A stretch of DNA of 64,000 nt. It comes from Caminibacter pacificus. Its GTDB lineage: Bacteria; Campylobacterota; Campylobacteria; Campylobacterales; Nautiliaceae. Position 1 is the stretch's first letter; each line of letters starts with the position of its first letter. Shown here piece after piece: positions 51,840 to 60,572 of this stretch. The stretch spans positions 28,406 to 92,405 of the forward strand of contig NZ_RJVK01000006.1 in NCBI RefSeq assembly GCF_003752135.1, given 5' to 3'. A program made the position numbers and the translations under genes. A model generated the notes under the pieces. That model was not told the origin of the DNA. It made no database searches and saw only the letters and a program-made list of their open reading frames with translations.

Positions 51840-54458
51840 TTAAATAGGATTAACATATTTTTCGGTTTTTGTTACGGCTTGACTAAACAATGTTTGCTCT
51901 TCATAACCGAATTTTTTAAGAATGTAATCAGTCCCTTTAATAATCACAAGGAAACCGACTACATATTGAAAAAGAATACCGAGTATTTCACCTACCGACT
52001 TGATTGAATCGACATATAATATGCCGTTTATACCTGCTCCGAGTCCTTTTAGTCCGTTATTGCTTGCAACAATAAGATATTGCACAAGAGTTTCATTTAT
52101 ATTGAAAGTGAGTCCTAAAATGAAATAATAAAGTGCCATAAATAGTCCCATTATCAAAATTGCTAAATAAACTACAAATACAAGAATAAAAGGTTTAAAC
52201 ATAAGCATAACACCCTCTGCAAGATATTTTTCTATTCTTTGTCTTGAATTTTTTTGCACGCTCCAAATAGGTACAAAAACTGACAATACAAAATAGAGTA
52301 ATACGTCTTTAAAATAAAAAACAATTTCTAACAACACCATTAAAGTAAAACCGACAATCAAGATAATTTGAAAGCTAAGTTTCCACAACCAAAATGAAAT
52401 GAAATAAGCCGCTACCGCAATGAGGAGATATTTAGTCTTACCACCCAAAAATGCAAGAATTTTAGTAACAAGAAACACTTTTTTAAGGAGTTCCCCAACT
52501 TTAATTACAAGTTTTTTTATTATAGTCTCTTTTTCTTTATTATTGTTATCGCTATTTTGAAACATTCCCGATAAAATTTTATAAGTGGCTTTATAATACT
52601 CCGCATAAAAAGGTAATATAAATTTTGTCCCTATATTTACCATATAACCAAGTCCTTTACCTATACCCGTTGCGGTAGCAAGTTTAGTATCGGAAAGCAC
52701 CCCGCCCGTTTCATAAGGAGATTTGAAATTGAGGGATTTCACATCATTTTCGGCAATTTTATTCACCATTTCTTGAGTAATCCCGTTATCAATGAAGAGC
52801 TCTGCATTGCTTGCAATGAAATAATTCATAGGAGACGAAACCATTGCAATCCAACCATATCTTTTATTTACCATAATTTGTGATAAAGTATAATATTTCA
52901 TAACAATCGGAATATTTTTTTCATAATTTTGTAACGTTGTATTAAGGGCTAACATATCCGTCATAATGAGATTTTTTTCTATCACGAAATTTTTTGCAAG
53001 GTTTAAACAAGATTTGTAATCTATTTCATCAGCTCCGGTAAGTTTATAATAAGGTGAATTTTTATATATATTAGGGTCGCTCATTTGTAAAGACTGAGCC
53101 GATAAAGTCAAAAATTTTTCAATTGAGCCTGCATAATTGTAATATGCAAGACAAGCTTTCATCATCGGCTCAGTTCTCCATAAAATATACAAATTCCTCA
53201 AGTCTTGCAATGACTGAGAATATACGTCAATAGGGTTACCCATATTTTCTTTATGGAGTGCATAAGTTAAATACGCAGCAGTCGCAAAGTCGTTTGTAAT
53301 AGTGGCTATTTTATCACCCGTTGCTAAAGCTTTTCTGATAAAAGTCTTAGCGACCGTATCATTTTTATAAAAAACTTCTTCACCATTGTTGTTTTTCGTA
53401 ATAGGTGATAAAAAGAAAATAGATACTGACATAATTACCGCACCGGCTCCCAAAATAAAATCAGGATTTTTATAGCTTACCTCATCACGATTAAGATATG
53501 TATCTACCCCCTTGATAAAAAGCATTTTCCCAAACACATATCCGCCTAAAAGAGCAAAAATGAGCAATACTGCATATCTGACAGCTTTATCCATTTTTGA
53601 CATAAAATCATAATAAAATCCCCAAAGTTTTAAGTCAAAAATCTTATTCCAACTCGATAGATGAAGACTCAAATTTCCATTGACAAGTTGGATGTTGTCA
53701 GTCGTAACTTTTGTATGATTTGCAAACGGGTTAAGTGTATGCAAAACCTGCCCTATTGCTCCTATTACCTGAGAAAATTTTTGTCCGAACGATTGAGAAA
53801 GATAAAAGTTTGTAGTATTTTTATACCATTCGGGATTAATTTCAATTTGTCCCGTAGCAGGGTTATACCCCTTAATTACTTCGGGGTCAAGTGTAATTAA
53901 TGATATTAGAAAATGCGAAAAGGTATATTTGTCACTTTTTTCCGCTCCGGGTTTAAAATGTGATTCTATTAAGTATTTTTTTATCATTTCGAAATCTTCT
54001 TGAGCTACACCTGCATTTGAAGAGAATTGATTTTTTTGCACTTTTTTTAAGTTATCAAGAAAAGTATCAAAATCCATTTTATCAAGCTCATCTTTTGTGA
54101 AAAAATCCATATATTTCATATTTTTAACAAATTGTTTCACAGCGAAAGTTAATTGATAATTTTGAATTGCCGGATTAAATATCTTATCTGCCGCATTTAA
54201 TACTAAATATGAATTTTTTAACGTATAGGTACAAGTCCTAACAACTTTTCCGTCTTGCATATACGAACAGACATAGCTTGGAGAATTGTAAGAAAACAAA
54301 GACAAAATCGCTTTGTATCCGGGTTTTTGAGGACAATAGAAAACATTTTCCTTATTTTCTATAATTGTTTTACCGCAGAAATTATCAGTCTTCGTCGCAG
54401 CAGTGGTTGCGGCATTCAAAAACAATAAAGAGAAAAAAAGCAATACAATTTTTTTCAT
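51840..54458 (-). CDS. DotA/TraY-like polytopic T4SS protein
   Basis: An 872-residue protein with a signal peptide (MKKIVLLFFSLLFLNAAT), a large periplasmic region (20-280) with early Cys residues, membrane segments at about 293-310 and 330-350, another periplasmic part (360-640), and a C-terminal cluster of five or more segments (about 675-860). This layout, with size between TraY (745) and DotA (1048), is that of the I-type T4SS inner-membrane protein DotA/TraY. AAA+ and exported-protein genes flank it. Confidence 0.65.
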   Translation of the reverse strand: MKKIVLLFFSLLFLNAATTAATKTDNFCGKTIIENKENVFYCPQKPGYKAILSLFSYNSPSYVCSYMQDGKVVRTCTYTLKNSYLVLNAADKIFNPAIQNYQLTFAVKQFVKNMKYMDFFTKDELDKMDFDTFLDNLKKVQKNQFSSNAGVAQEDFEMIKKYLIESHFKPGAEKSDKYTFSHFLISLITLDPEVIKGYNPATGQIEINPEWYKNTTNFYLSQSFGQKFSQVIGAIGQVLHTLNPFANHTKVTTDNIQLVNGNLSLHLSSWNKIFDLKLWGFYYDFMSKMDKAVRYAVLLIFALLGGYVFGKMLFIKGVDTYLNRDEVSYKNPDFILGAGAVIMSVSIFFLSPITKNNNGEEVFYKNDTVAKTFIRKALATGDKIATITNDFATAAYLTYALHKENMGNPIDVYSQSLQDLRNLYILWRTEPMMKACLAYYNYAGSIEKFLTLSAQSLQMSDPNIYKNSPYYKLTGADEIDYKSCLNLAKNFVIEKNLIMTDMLALNTTLQNYEKNIPIVMKYYTLSQIMVNKRYGWIAMVSSPMNYFIASNAELFIDNGITQEMVNKIAENDVKSLNFKSPYETGGVLSDTKLATATGIGKGLGYMVNIGTKFILPFYAEYYKATYKILSGMFQNSDNNNKEKETIIKKLVIKVGELLKKVFLVTKILAFLGGKTKYLLIAVAAYFISFWLWKLSFQIILIVGFTLMVLLEIVFYFKDVLLYFVLSVFVPIWSVQKNSRQRIEKYLAEGVMLMFKPFILVFVVYLAILIMGLFMALYYFILGLTFNINETLVQYLIVASNNGLKGLGAGINGILYVDSIKSVGEILGILFQYVVGFLVIIKGTDYILKKFGYEEQTLFSQAVTKTEKYVNPI

Positions 54459-54470
54459 TTTTTATCTCCT

Positions 54471-55676
54471 TTAAGATATTTCAGTAAAGGCTTTAATATC
54501 AAAAGCTGAATCCGAATAAATATTATTTTGAGAAAGCATTTTTTGAATAGAATCTCTTGCGCTAAATTGTATAGGGGTTATTTCCTTAGCGCTTATTGAA
54601 ATTAAATCGTCTAAGTCTGTTATTTTGTTTATAAGATAATTAATAAATAACTCCTCAGTAAAAACGTTAATTTCAGCAGGTGTGTATATAAACTTATCGT
54701 TATCGTTTATAACTTTATATTCCTGCAATAAAACATCAATTTTTCTTATAAGATTTTCGATTTTTATGTTCTTAATAAAGCTTACCTGTAAAATACTCAT
54801 ATACTTTTCAAATTTTCTTATATTCATAGAAAAATATAAAGAAAACATCTCTTTTGCACTTTGCATAGACGGAAAGTTTAAGAAATATAATTTTCTAAAT
54901 CTCCCTTTTCTTAAAAATTCGGGATTATTGTCCCTTATTTTTGTAATATTGTTAGCAGTAGCTATAAATACAAGCTCTTGAATATTCTCTTTAACAATAT
55001 CGTTCAAAAGCGTTAAGAGTCTTCCAAGAACTTGCATTGAGCGATAATTATTTGTATCAAATACTTTCTCAATTTCGTCGAGTAGTAATACAAACTTATC
55101 CCCCGATTCCAAAAGAATTTCAAAAACTTTAAGCAGGGTTTTTGAAGGGTTATCCGTATAAGAAATATATGACAAGTCTAAATCTACAACCTTTCTTCCC
55201 GTTTCACCTGCAAAACATTCGGCAAAAAAACTCTTCCCTGTTCCCGGAACACCAAATAAAAAGATGCCGCCTATTGTCTGTCCCATTTGCTCCATTTTTC
55301 TAAACATTTGAGCATCGTTAATAAGTTTTTTAGCCCCTGCCATATTCTTAAAAGCAACTTTAGGTTTGTAAATTCTTAAACCCAACCTTTCTTTTAAAAC
55401 CTGCTCTTCTCCAAGATATTCAATATTTTCATCCGTAATAAAATCATCAAAATCAACAACCGAGAAAAAGCCGTAATTGTCAAATCCTATTTTTTCGGGA
55501 TAATAAGGAGCAATAAAAACAACATCGTTTAAAACATTAGCAATAACGTCTTTTTTTTCGGGCATATATATCGGTTTTTTACCCGCTATCTTTTTTCCGG
55601 TTTTTTCATAGAACTTCTTTGATAGATGTGTTAAATCTTTATATAAAGAATTATTATGAGTCACTATCCATATCAA
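54471..55676 (-). CDS. AAA+ ATPase of the transfer operon
   Basis: A 401-residue protein: N-domain (1-115), then an AAA+ module with Walker A GVPGTGKS (142-149), Walker B VLLLDEIEKVF (about 195-205), sensor 1 VFIATAN (about 238-244) and an Arg-finger region LRKGRFRKLYF. It resembles the FtsH/Ycf46-type AAA group by eye. A remodelling ATPase is unusual in T4SS operons. It is 13 bases upstream of the DotA-like gene; role unknown. Confidence 0.8.
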   Translation of the reverse strand: MIWIVTHNNSLYKDLTHLSKKFYEKTGKKIAGKKPIYMPEKKDVIANVLNDVVFIAPYYPEKIGFDNYGFFSVVDFDDFITDENIEYLGEEQVLKERLGLRIYKPKVAFKNMAGAKKLINDAQMFRKMEQMGQTIGGIFLFGVPGTGKSFFAECFAGETGRKVVDLDLSYISYTDNPSKTLLKVFEILLESGDKFVLLLDEIEKVFDTNNYRSMQVLGRLLTLLNDIVKENIQELVFIATANNITKIRDNNPEFLRKGRFRKLYFLNFPSMQSAKEMFSLYFSMNIRKFEKYMSILQVSFIKNIKIENLIRKIDVLLQEYKVINDNDKFIYTPAEINVFTEELFINYLINKITDLDDLISISAKEITPIQFSARDSIQKMLSQNNIYSDSAFDIKAFTEIS

Positions 55677-55686
55677 TTTAATTCTC

Positions 55687-57291
55687 CTACATATTTAATA
55701 AATTTGAATTCTCTTTTTCAATTTTTATTTTCTCAGTTTCAAAGAGAGAAATACTATTTTTAAGCTCAATTTCGTTATTAACTCCTGTTATTATATGAAT
55801 TTTTCCGTCAGTTCGAAGAGTCCCTAAGAGAATTTTTTTATTTTTTAAGTATTCATATTCGGCAAGAGACATTAAAGTATTGTCGTTGTGCTCCTTATCC
55901 CCCACTTTTACAAGCAAATAATCATTTTTAAATTTGCCTACAATTTCAAGCTCCGCACTAAACGGATAAGTTATTTTCTCTTGAAAATCAACCCCTTGAG
56001 ACTCTTGAGCGTATAATTTATTCAATTCCAAAACTTCTTTCATACTAAGCGGTTTATCAATAATTGCTTTAAACTTTTGTTTTTCAAAATGGTAAGTATT
56101 TGCAAGCTCCTCAATTTTTTTTATAAAATCGTTTAAAAAGTCTTTTTTTAATTTAAAACCGCAAGCGTCGTTATGTCCTCCAAATTCAAGCGTAGGAATA
56201 CCAAAAAGATAAAAGAGATTCTTAACATTAAAACCTCTTGCCGAGCCTACAATTTCATCATTTCTTTGACTTGCAATAATTGAAACCTTATGGAAAGATG
56301 AGTTAATTTTATTTGCAATAAGTCCGTTAAGTCCCGTAGGCATTTCAGGGTTAAAGTAAAACAAGAAATATTCATTTTCGATTTTGTTCTTATTGTTGTT
56401 ATTGCCGATAATATCAAGATAGTAATAATTTACAAGTTTAATTTTCTCTTTATTATTGTCTTGAAGTTTTTTATGTGCTTCTTTAAACTCTTTAAAAGAA
56501 GCAGGGTTAATAAATTGTTTAATATCGTCTAAATTTTTTTCCATTCTTGAATATGCATTTATAGGACTTACAATCTTATAGCTTATTTCAAGTGAGTTAA
56601 ACTCCTCGAGTAAGGAAAACATAGGTACTATAACTCTTTCTTTCATATCGTTTAGAGCATTAATAATAAATTCTCTATTATTTTGTGTTAAGTTTGCCAT
56701 ATCCGAAATCAGAGTCACCGCAGCAAGTTGCGCATAGGCGTTAAGCGGCGGTGAAAATTCAGGCAGATTAAATATCTTTTTGGCATTAGGAAGTAATAAC
56801 TTTTCAATAATGTCATATACTACCCTACCCCCTGAAGTGGAAATATTACTTCTTTGGATATTTGGATTAATAATATAATCATAATTATTTTTTGTAGGGT
56901 GGTGGTCTATTACTACAAGATTTTCAATATCTTGAGATAAAAACGGCAAGTCACTTCCCATATCGGTAGTGATAATAAGGTCGTACTCATTAGATAATTT
57001 TTGATACTCTTCATACGTAATACCAAATCCCGAATCTCTATTTGAAAAAATCAACTCCACATTAGAAGAATTACCCATTTTATGATAAAGAGCATATAAG
57101 AAATGCCAAGCAATAAAAGATGAGAAAATTCCGTCCACGTCATAATCGCCAACTACTACAATTTTTTTATCTGTATTAGCCGCATTTAATATCTTTTTAG
57201 CTCCTTCTATAAGAGAAGATTTTTTATATGTTAAATTTTCTCCTTTTTTAGATTTTAAAAAATTTAATATCTCTCTTAATTTATCTTTCAT
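55687..57291 (-). CDS. DHH/DHHA1 phosphoesterase (RecJ-like nuclease)
   Basis: A 534-residue protein. DHH motifs: GDYDVDGIFSSF (49-60), TTDMGSD (about 107), IDHHPT (128-133), LISDMANL, and the DHHA1 GGHNDACG (about 373-380). Length and order fit RecJ-type 5'-3' single-strand exonucleases; a nanoRNase would be shorter. First gene of the largest transfer operon, so it could process transferred or replicating single strands. Confidence 0.85.
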   Translation of the reverse strand: MKDKLREILNFLKSKKGENLTYKKSSLIEGAKKILNAANTDKKIVVVGDYDVDGIFSSFIAWHFLYALYHKMGNSSNVELIFSNRDSGFGITYEEYQKLSNEYDLIITTDMGSDLPFLSQDIENLVVIDHHPTKNNYDYIINPNIQRSNISTSGGRVVYDIIEKLLLPNAKKIFNLPEFSPPLNAYAQLAAVTLISDMANLTQNNREFIINALNDMKERVIVPMFSLLEEFNSLEISYKIVSPINAYSRMEKNLDDIKQFINPASFKEFKEAHKKLQDNNKEKIKLVNYYYLDIIGNNNNKNKIENEYFLFYFNPEMPTGLNGLIANKINSSFHKVSIIASQRNDEIVGSARGFNVKNLFYLFGIPTLEFGGHNDACGFKLKKDFLNDFIKKIEELANTYHFEKQKFKAIIDKPLSMKEVLELNKLYAQESQGVDFQEKITYPFSAELEIVGKFKNDYLLVKVGDKEHNDNTLMSLAEYEYLKNKKILLGTLRTDGKIHIITGVNNEIELKNSISLFETEKIKIEKENSNLLNM

Positions 57292-57320
57292 CTATCATCT
57301 CCTATGAACGTTTTTTTCAA

Positions 57321-57340
57321 ATTATATTTTGAACTTTTCT
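57321..57340 (-). promoter_or_regulatory. AGAAAAGTT-N5-TATAAT promoter of the 57291-48972 operon
   Basis: Reverse strand AGAAAAGTT (57340-57332), spacer CAAAA, TATAAT (57326-57321); ATG at 57291. The only perfect copy on the reverse strand. Confidence 0.75.
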
Positions 57341-57360
57341 CTTTTAAAGGAGAGGCGCTA

Positions 57361-57431
57361 TATTGTATATATTGTAGAGAGATGTAAATATTGTAATTAA
57401 TATATTGTAATAATATTGTATTTATATTGTA
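57361..57431. repeat. six TATTGTA repeats
   Basis: TATTGTA starts at 57361, 57370, 57389, 57403, 57414 and 57425, between the transfer-operon promoter and the iterons. Clustered direct repeats upstream of a promoter suit a regulator or initiator site. They do not resemble DnaA boxes. Confidence 0.55.
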
Positions 57432-57504
57432 GGAGCTTTTTTTATTGTGCTAAAATCCAAAATATTCCCTAAATCTCGAGAATAATTGAAAGGTAGGCTA
57501 TCAG

Positions 57505-57725
57505 CCAAAGGTGGTATAAAAAATACCAAAGGTGGTATAAAAAATACCAAAGGTGGTATAAAAAATACCAAAGGTGGTATAAAAAATACCAAAGGTGGTA
57601 TAAAAAATACCAAAGGTGGTATAAAAAATACCTAAAAAATACCAAAGGTGGTATAAAAAATACCAAAGGTGGTATAAAAAATACCAAAGGTGGTATAAAA
57701 AATACCAAAGGTGGTATAAAAAATA
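57505..57725. repeat. iteron array: ten 21-bp direct repeats (6+4), probable replication origin
   Basis: Unit CCAAAGGTGGTATAAAAAAT plus A. Copies start at 57505, 57526, 57547, 57568, 57589, 57610, then after an 11-base partial unit at 57642, 57663, 57684 and 57705, all identical. Each contains the inverted repeat GGTAT...ATACC across the junction. Step 21 (two helix turns), with the spacer adding about one turn. Iterons of this kind bind Rep_3 initiators; the Rep gene lies 1.05 kb to the right. The 57292-57809 stretch has no gene beyond these repeats. Confidence 0.88.
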
Positions 57726-57809
57726 CCGAACTAAAAAAACAATATTTTTTATTATAAATAGAACAATAAGTTAGTTAAACGGCTAAAAAATAGAAAATGG
57801 AGGTAAGAA

Positions 57810-57980
57810 TTAAAATATTTTGTTAATAATGTCTTTTGCTTCTTTGTTTTTTTCGATTATAAAAATAAGTGATAGTATTCCTATAAAGACTCCGGAGATA
57901 TAATACTCTCCTTTTGTAAAGAATATAATAGAGGGAGTGATAATAAAAAGAATGATAAAAAACAATTTAGCAAACACCAT
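57810..57980 (-). CDS. 56-residue two-pass membrane protein
   Basis: ATG 57980 is preferred (AAAAAAGGGAT before it) over a TTG-initiated longer frame. Hydrophobic segments at about 3-20 and 26-45, then a short charged tail. Between the iterons and a divergent forward gene. Family unknown. Confidence 0.5.
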   Translation of the reverse strand: MVFAKLFFIILFIITPSIIFFTKGEYYISGVFIGILSLIFIIEKNKEAKDIINKIF

Positions 57981-58128
57981 ATCCCTTTTTTGCAATTATA
58001 ACAATAGTTTCCTTTATCTGGGAGTTTATGTGTAAATTTCTATAAATTTGTAAAAAATAAGCATATGATAAGCACAATTTGAGAAAATTATGTTAATATT
58101 TTATAGGCAAAAAAAAGAAAGGGGTAAA

Positions 58129-58362
58129 ATGTTGTTAAATAATGAAAAAATAAAACTTTCAAAAGAAATTTTTCACGGGATAATTGTATATGTAATAGCT
58201 ATTTTTCTTTACACTAAGGGGCTAAACCCTTTTAAGGCTGCTGTTTATGGAGCTATATACGGGGTTTTTGTTTCATATATTTATCTTTTTATAAAAAAAG
58301 AAACCCCTATCACATTTTTTACCTTATTCGGAATATACGCTTTTTTTATTAGCGGCTGGTAA
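58129..58362 (+). CDS. 77-residue membrane protein upstream of rep
   Basis: ATG 58129 with AAAGGGG in front; 77 residues. Hydrophobic segments at about 15-32, 37-53 and 58-75. Not recognised. It is divergent from the other small membrane-protein gene and probably co-transcribed with the next gene. Confidence 0.55.
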   Translation: MLLNNEKIKLSKEIFHGIIVYVIAIFLYTKGLNPFKAAVYGAIYGVFVSYIYLFIKKETPITFFTLFGIYAFFISGW

Positions 58363-58382
58363 AATCAAAAAAAGGAGTTTAT

Positions 58383-58697
58383 ATGACACTAAATGAAATT
58401 TTTAAAAATTTTCAAATAGATGAAAATAAAAAAGTTACGGGAATTTTAAGAGAATTGTTTCCGTTTATAGAGGAAGCAAAGAAGTATTATGAGTTAAAAA
58501 ATATATACGATTTTTTAAAAACAGAAAAGGGGTTGGATACAACCTTTAAAAACTTCAAAACGACATTAAGCAGAATAAAAAAAGAAAAAGAAAAAAAACA
58601 CCCTTATGAAACTGAGGAGTTTTTTGTCATCAGGGTGAAAAACCCTGAATTTAAGAAAGAATTAGAAAAATTAATAACAAAATTCAAAAAAGAATAA
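58383..58697 (+). CDS. small basic protein, possible DNA-binding partner of Rep
   Basis: A 104-residue basic helical protein. The segment IYDFLKTEKGLDTTFKNFKT followed by LSRIKK has the pattern seen in some small plasmid accessory or DNA-binding proteins (helix, Gly-turn, F..LsR.rK). ATG preceded by AAAGGAG. It stands 34 bases before the rep promoter. Function uncertain. Confidence 0.55.
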   Translation: MTLNEIFKNFQIDENKKVTGILRELFPFIEEAKKYYELKNIYDFLKTEKGLDTTFKNFKTTLSRIKKEKEKKHPYETEEFFVIRVKNPEFKKELEKLITKFKKE

Positions 58698-58728
58698 TTT
58701 ATTTTTTTTCACATTTCACCGATAGAGG

Positions 58729-58748
58729 AGAAAAGTTAGAAATATAAT
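58729..58748 (+). promoter_or_regulatory. AGAAAAGTT-N5-TATAAT promoter of rep
   Basis: AGAAAAGTT 58729-58737, spacer AGAAA, TATAAT 58743-58748; GGGAGAGGAG ribosome site ahead of the ATG at 58776. Confidence 0.8.
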
Positions 58749-58775
58749 TTTAAAAAAATTGGGAGAGGAGTTACG

Positions 58776-60422
58776 ATGAATATTGTAAATATACCAAACA
58801 AAGTCATATATGACTTATATAATAAGGAAATGACGCCTTTACAACGACGTTGCTTCCTTATTTTCATTCAAAATGCAAAACATCAACTAAAAGAAATAAA
58901 AAAAATTAAAAAAGATATCATAAAAGAATCAGCCGATTTTCCTTCTTTTTGGGAACAATATCTAAATAACAATATTTTGTTTTTTACTTTTTCGCTTAAA
59001 GAGTTGAAAAGGTTAGTAAAACTTGGAAAAAGACCCGAAAAAGAACTTATAAAACTCCTTTACGAAATGAAGACAATCGAATTAAATACAATCGAAAAAG
59101 ACGGAGAAATAGGAATTTATAAAATAGAAGATATCTTAGATAAAACTACGGGATTTGAAGAAATTAGGCTTGGACAAGTAGTCCCGGAAGTTGTAATTAC
59201 AAAAGATAATGTCAAGTATGCACTCTCCCCTCTTATTGTAAGGGAGATAGATAGTATGTCAAGCTATACGAATATAAATTTGGAGAATTATAATACCTTT
59301 TCCTCCCCAAAAGCTCAAAGAATTTACGAAGTTCTATTAGATAAATTTTTATCGCAGCAAAGATTTAAAAAAGAAGAAGAAATTTTGACGAAATGGTTTG
59401 ATGTTTCTTCTTTATATAAAATATTAAACGTTAGAAATAAAACACCTTATAAAGATTTTAAAAAATTTTACATTAAAAAAGCAATTGAAAATATAAATAA
59501 AAAAGAACTTGAATTTAAAATAGTTTCTTTTGAAGAACACAAAGAGAACAGAAGAATTACAAAAGTAAGATTTATATTAAAAGCAAATAAACAAAGTAAA
59601 AATCTTTTACAAAAAACTTCAAACCCGCTTGAAATAATAAGAGAAAAAGTGCAAAATGAAGAAATAACATTTGCCGAATTTGTCTCTTCTCTTAGAAAGC
59701 TTAGAAATATTCAAATTTGTAATAAATTACCTTTTTACAAACCTTATTTAGTTTTAAGGGTTAATAACTTATCATTCTTAGAATTATATAATCCTGAAAA
59801 TAATGAAGTTATAGAACTTGACAATAAAGATGTAAATAACATCAGAAAATATTTATATGAAAATCCTAAGAAGATAGGAGCAATTGAGAAAATTGACGTT
59901 GAGGTAGAAAAAATAAAAGAAAAAACGATAGGAAAAATTTATCATTTTAAAAAGAAAAAATTTAACTATTGCGTAAAGATTGAAAATGTTAAGAAGGAAG
60001 AGAAACAAATAACATTTATCGGAACCGAGTTAATTACCGGCAAAAAAGATTTCTATATGAAAATAAACAAAAACGAACTCGATAAATTTATCTCTTCTCT
60101 TAAAAACGAAATAGACATAGAGGAAGTAAAAAAAGAAAACGAAATTATTAAAGAGGAAAAATTAAGGGATTTTTATCAAAAGCATATAAACAAAGTTGAA
60201 AGTTTTATAAAAGAGTTAGAAAAAAAATCCGCTGAAATAGCGAATAAAATGCTGCAATATGATGAGAGCTCTAAAGAATATGAGGAATTAGCTAAAGAAT
60301 TAACTCATAACGATAGTGTTTTAGTTTCTTTTTCAAATGCTTATTATAATAATGAGGTATTTCGTTTGAATGCAAAAAATCTTGAATTGTTTGAGAAGTA
60401 TGTCATTTCAGGAGAACTATAA
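58776..60422 (+). CDS. plasmid replication initiator, Rep_3 family
   Basis: A 548-residue protein. Residues 1-265 form the Rep_3 winged-helix pair: PLQRRCFLIFIQNAK, YALSPLIVREIDSM, the second-domain pattern YNTFSSPKAQRIYEVLLDKF and WFDVSSLYKILNVRNKTPYK followed by FYIKKAIENINKKELEF. The C-terminal 280 residues are an uncommon extension, partly coiled coil (about 470-530). It would bind the 21-bp iterons at 57505-57725 and open the origin. The promoter links its control with the other AGAAAAGTT-class genes. Confidence 0.85.
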   Translation: MNIVNIPNKVIYDLYNKEMTPLQRRCFLIFIQNAKHQLKEIKKIKKDIIKESADFPSFWEQYLNNNILFFTFSLKELKRLVKLGKRPEKELIKLLYEMKTIELNTIEKDGEIGIYKIEDILDKTTGFEEIRLGQVVPEVVITKDNVKYALSPLIVREIDSMSSYTNINLENYNTFSSPKAQRIYEVLLDKFLSQQRFKKEEEILTKWFDVSSLYKILNVRNKTPYKDFKKFYIKKAIENINKKELEFKIVSFEEHKENRRITKVRFILKANKQSKNLLQKTSNPLEIIREKVQNEEITFAEFVSSLRKLRNIQICNKLPFYKPYLVLRVNNLSFLELYNPENNEVIELDNKDVNNIRKYLYENPKKIGAIEKIDVEVEKIKEKTIGKIYHFKKKKFNYCVKIENVKKEEKQITFIGTELITGKKDFYMKINKNELDKFISSLKNEIDIEEVKKENEIIKEEKLRDFYQKHINKVESFIKELEKKSAEIANKMLQYDESSKEYEELAKELTHNDSVLVSFSNAYYNNEVFRLNAKNLELFEKYVISGEL

Positions 60423-60444
60423 ATAAAAAAATTATAAATACAAC

Positions 60445-60546
60445 GTAGAGAAATTTTATTATGTTAATGGTGGAGCCCCTTTTTCTCCCTGACTTCTCTA
60501 TCTAAAACCCTTGACAAATATCCCCATTAAGTATATAATAAGCAAA
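60445..60546. repeat. 102-bp perfect inverted repeat, right copy (contains promoter)
   Basis: Exact reverse complement of 30114-30215. On the forward strand it has TTGACA (60511-60516), 17 bases, TATAAT (60534-60539), a full consensus promoter, reading toward the gene at 60573. Confidence 0.9.
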
Positions 60547-60572
60547 AAGTAAGTATATTGAAAGGGGTAAAT

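Noticed and set aside
57361..57431. DnaA-box cluster
   Set aside because: TATTGTA does not match the E. coli-type TTATCCACA nor the known Helicobacter-type boxes.
57422..57708. Open frames with FFIPPLV- and FLYHLWY-type repeats
   Set aside because: They are read-through of the 21-bp iterons (21 is a multiple of 3, so frames stay open); no ribosome site and no real protein character.
57505..57725. CRISPR array
   Set aside because: Repeats are tandem and contiguous with no unique spacers, and no cas genes are near.
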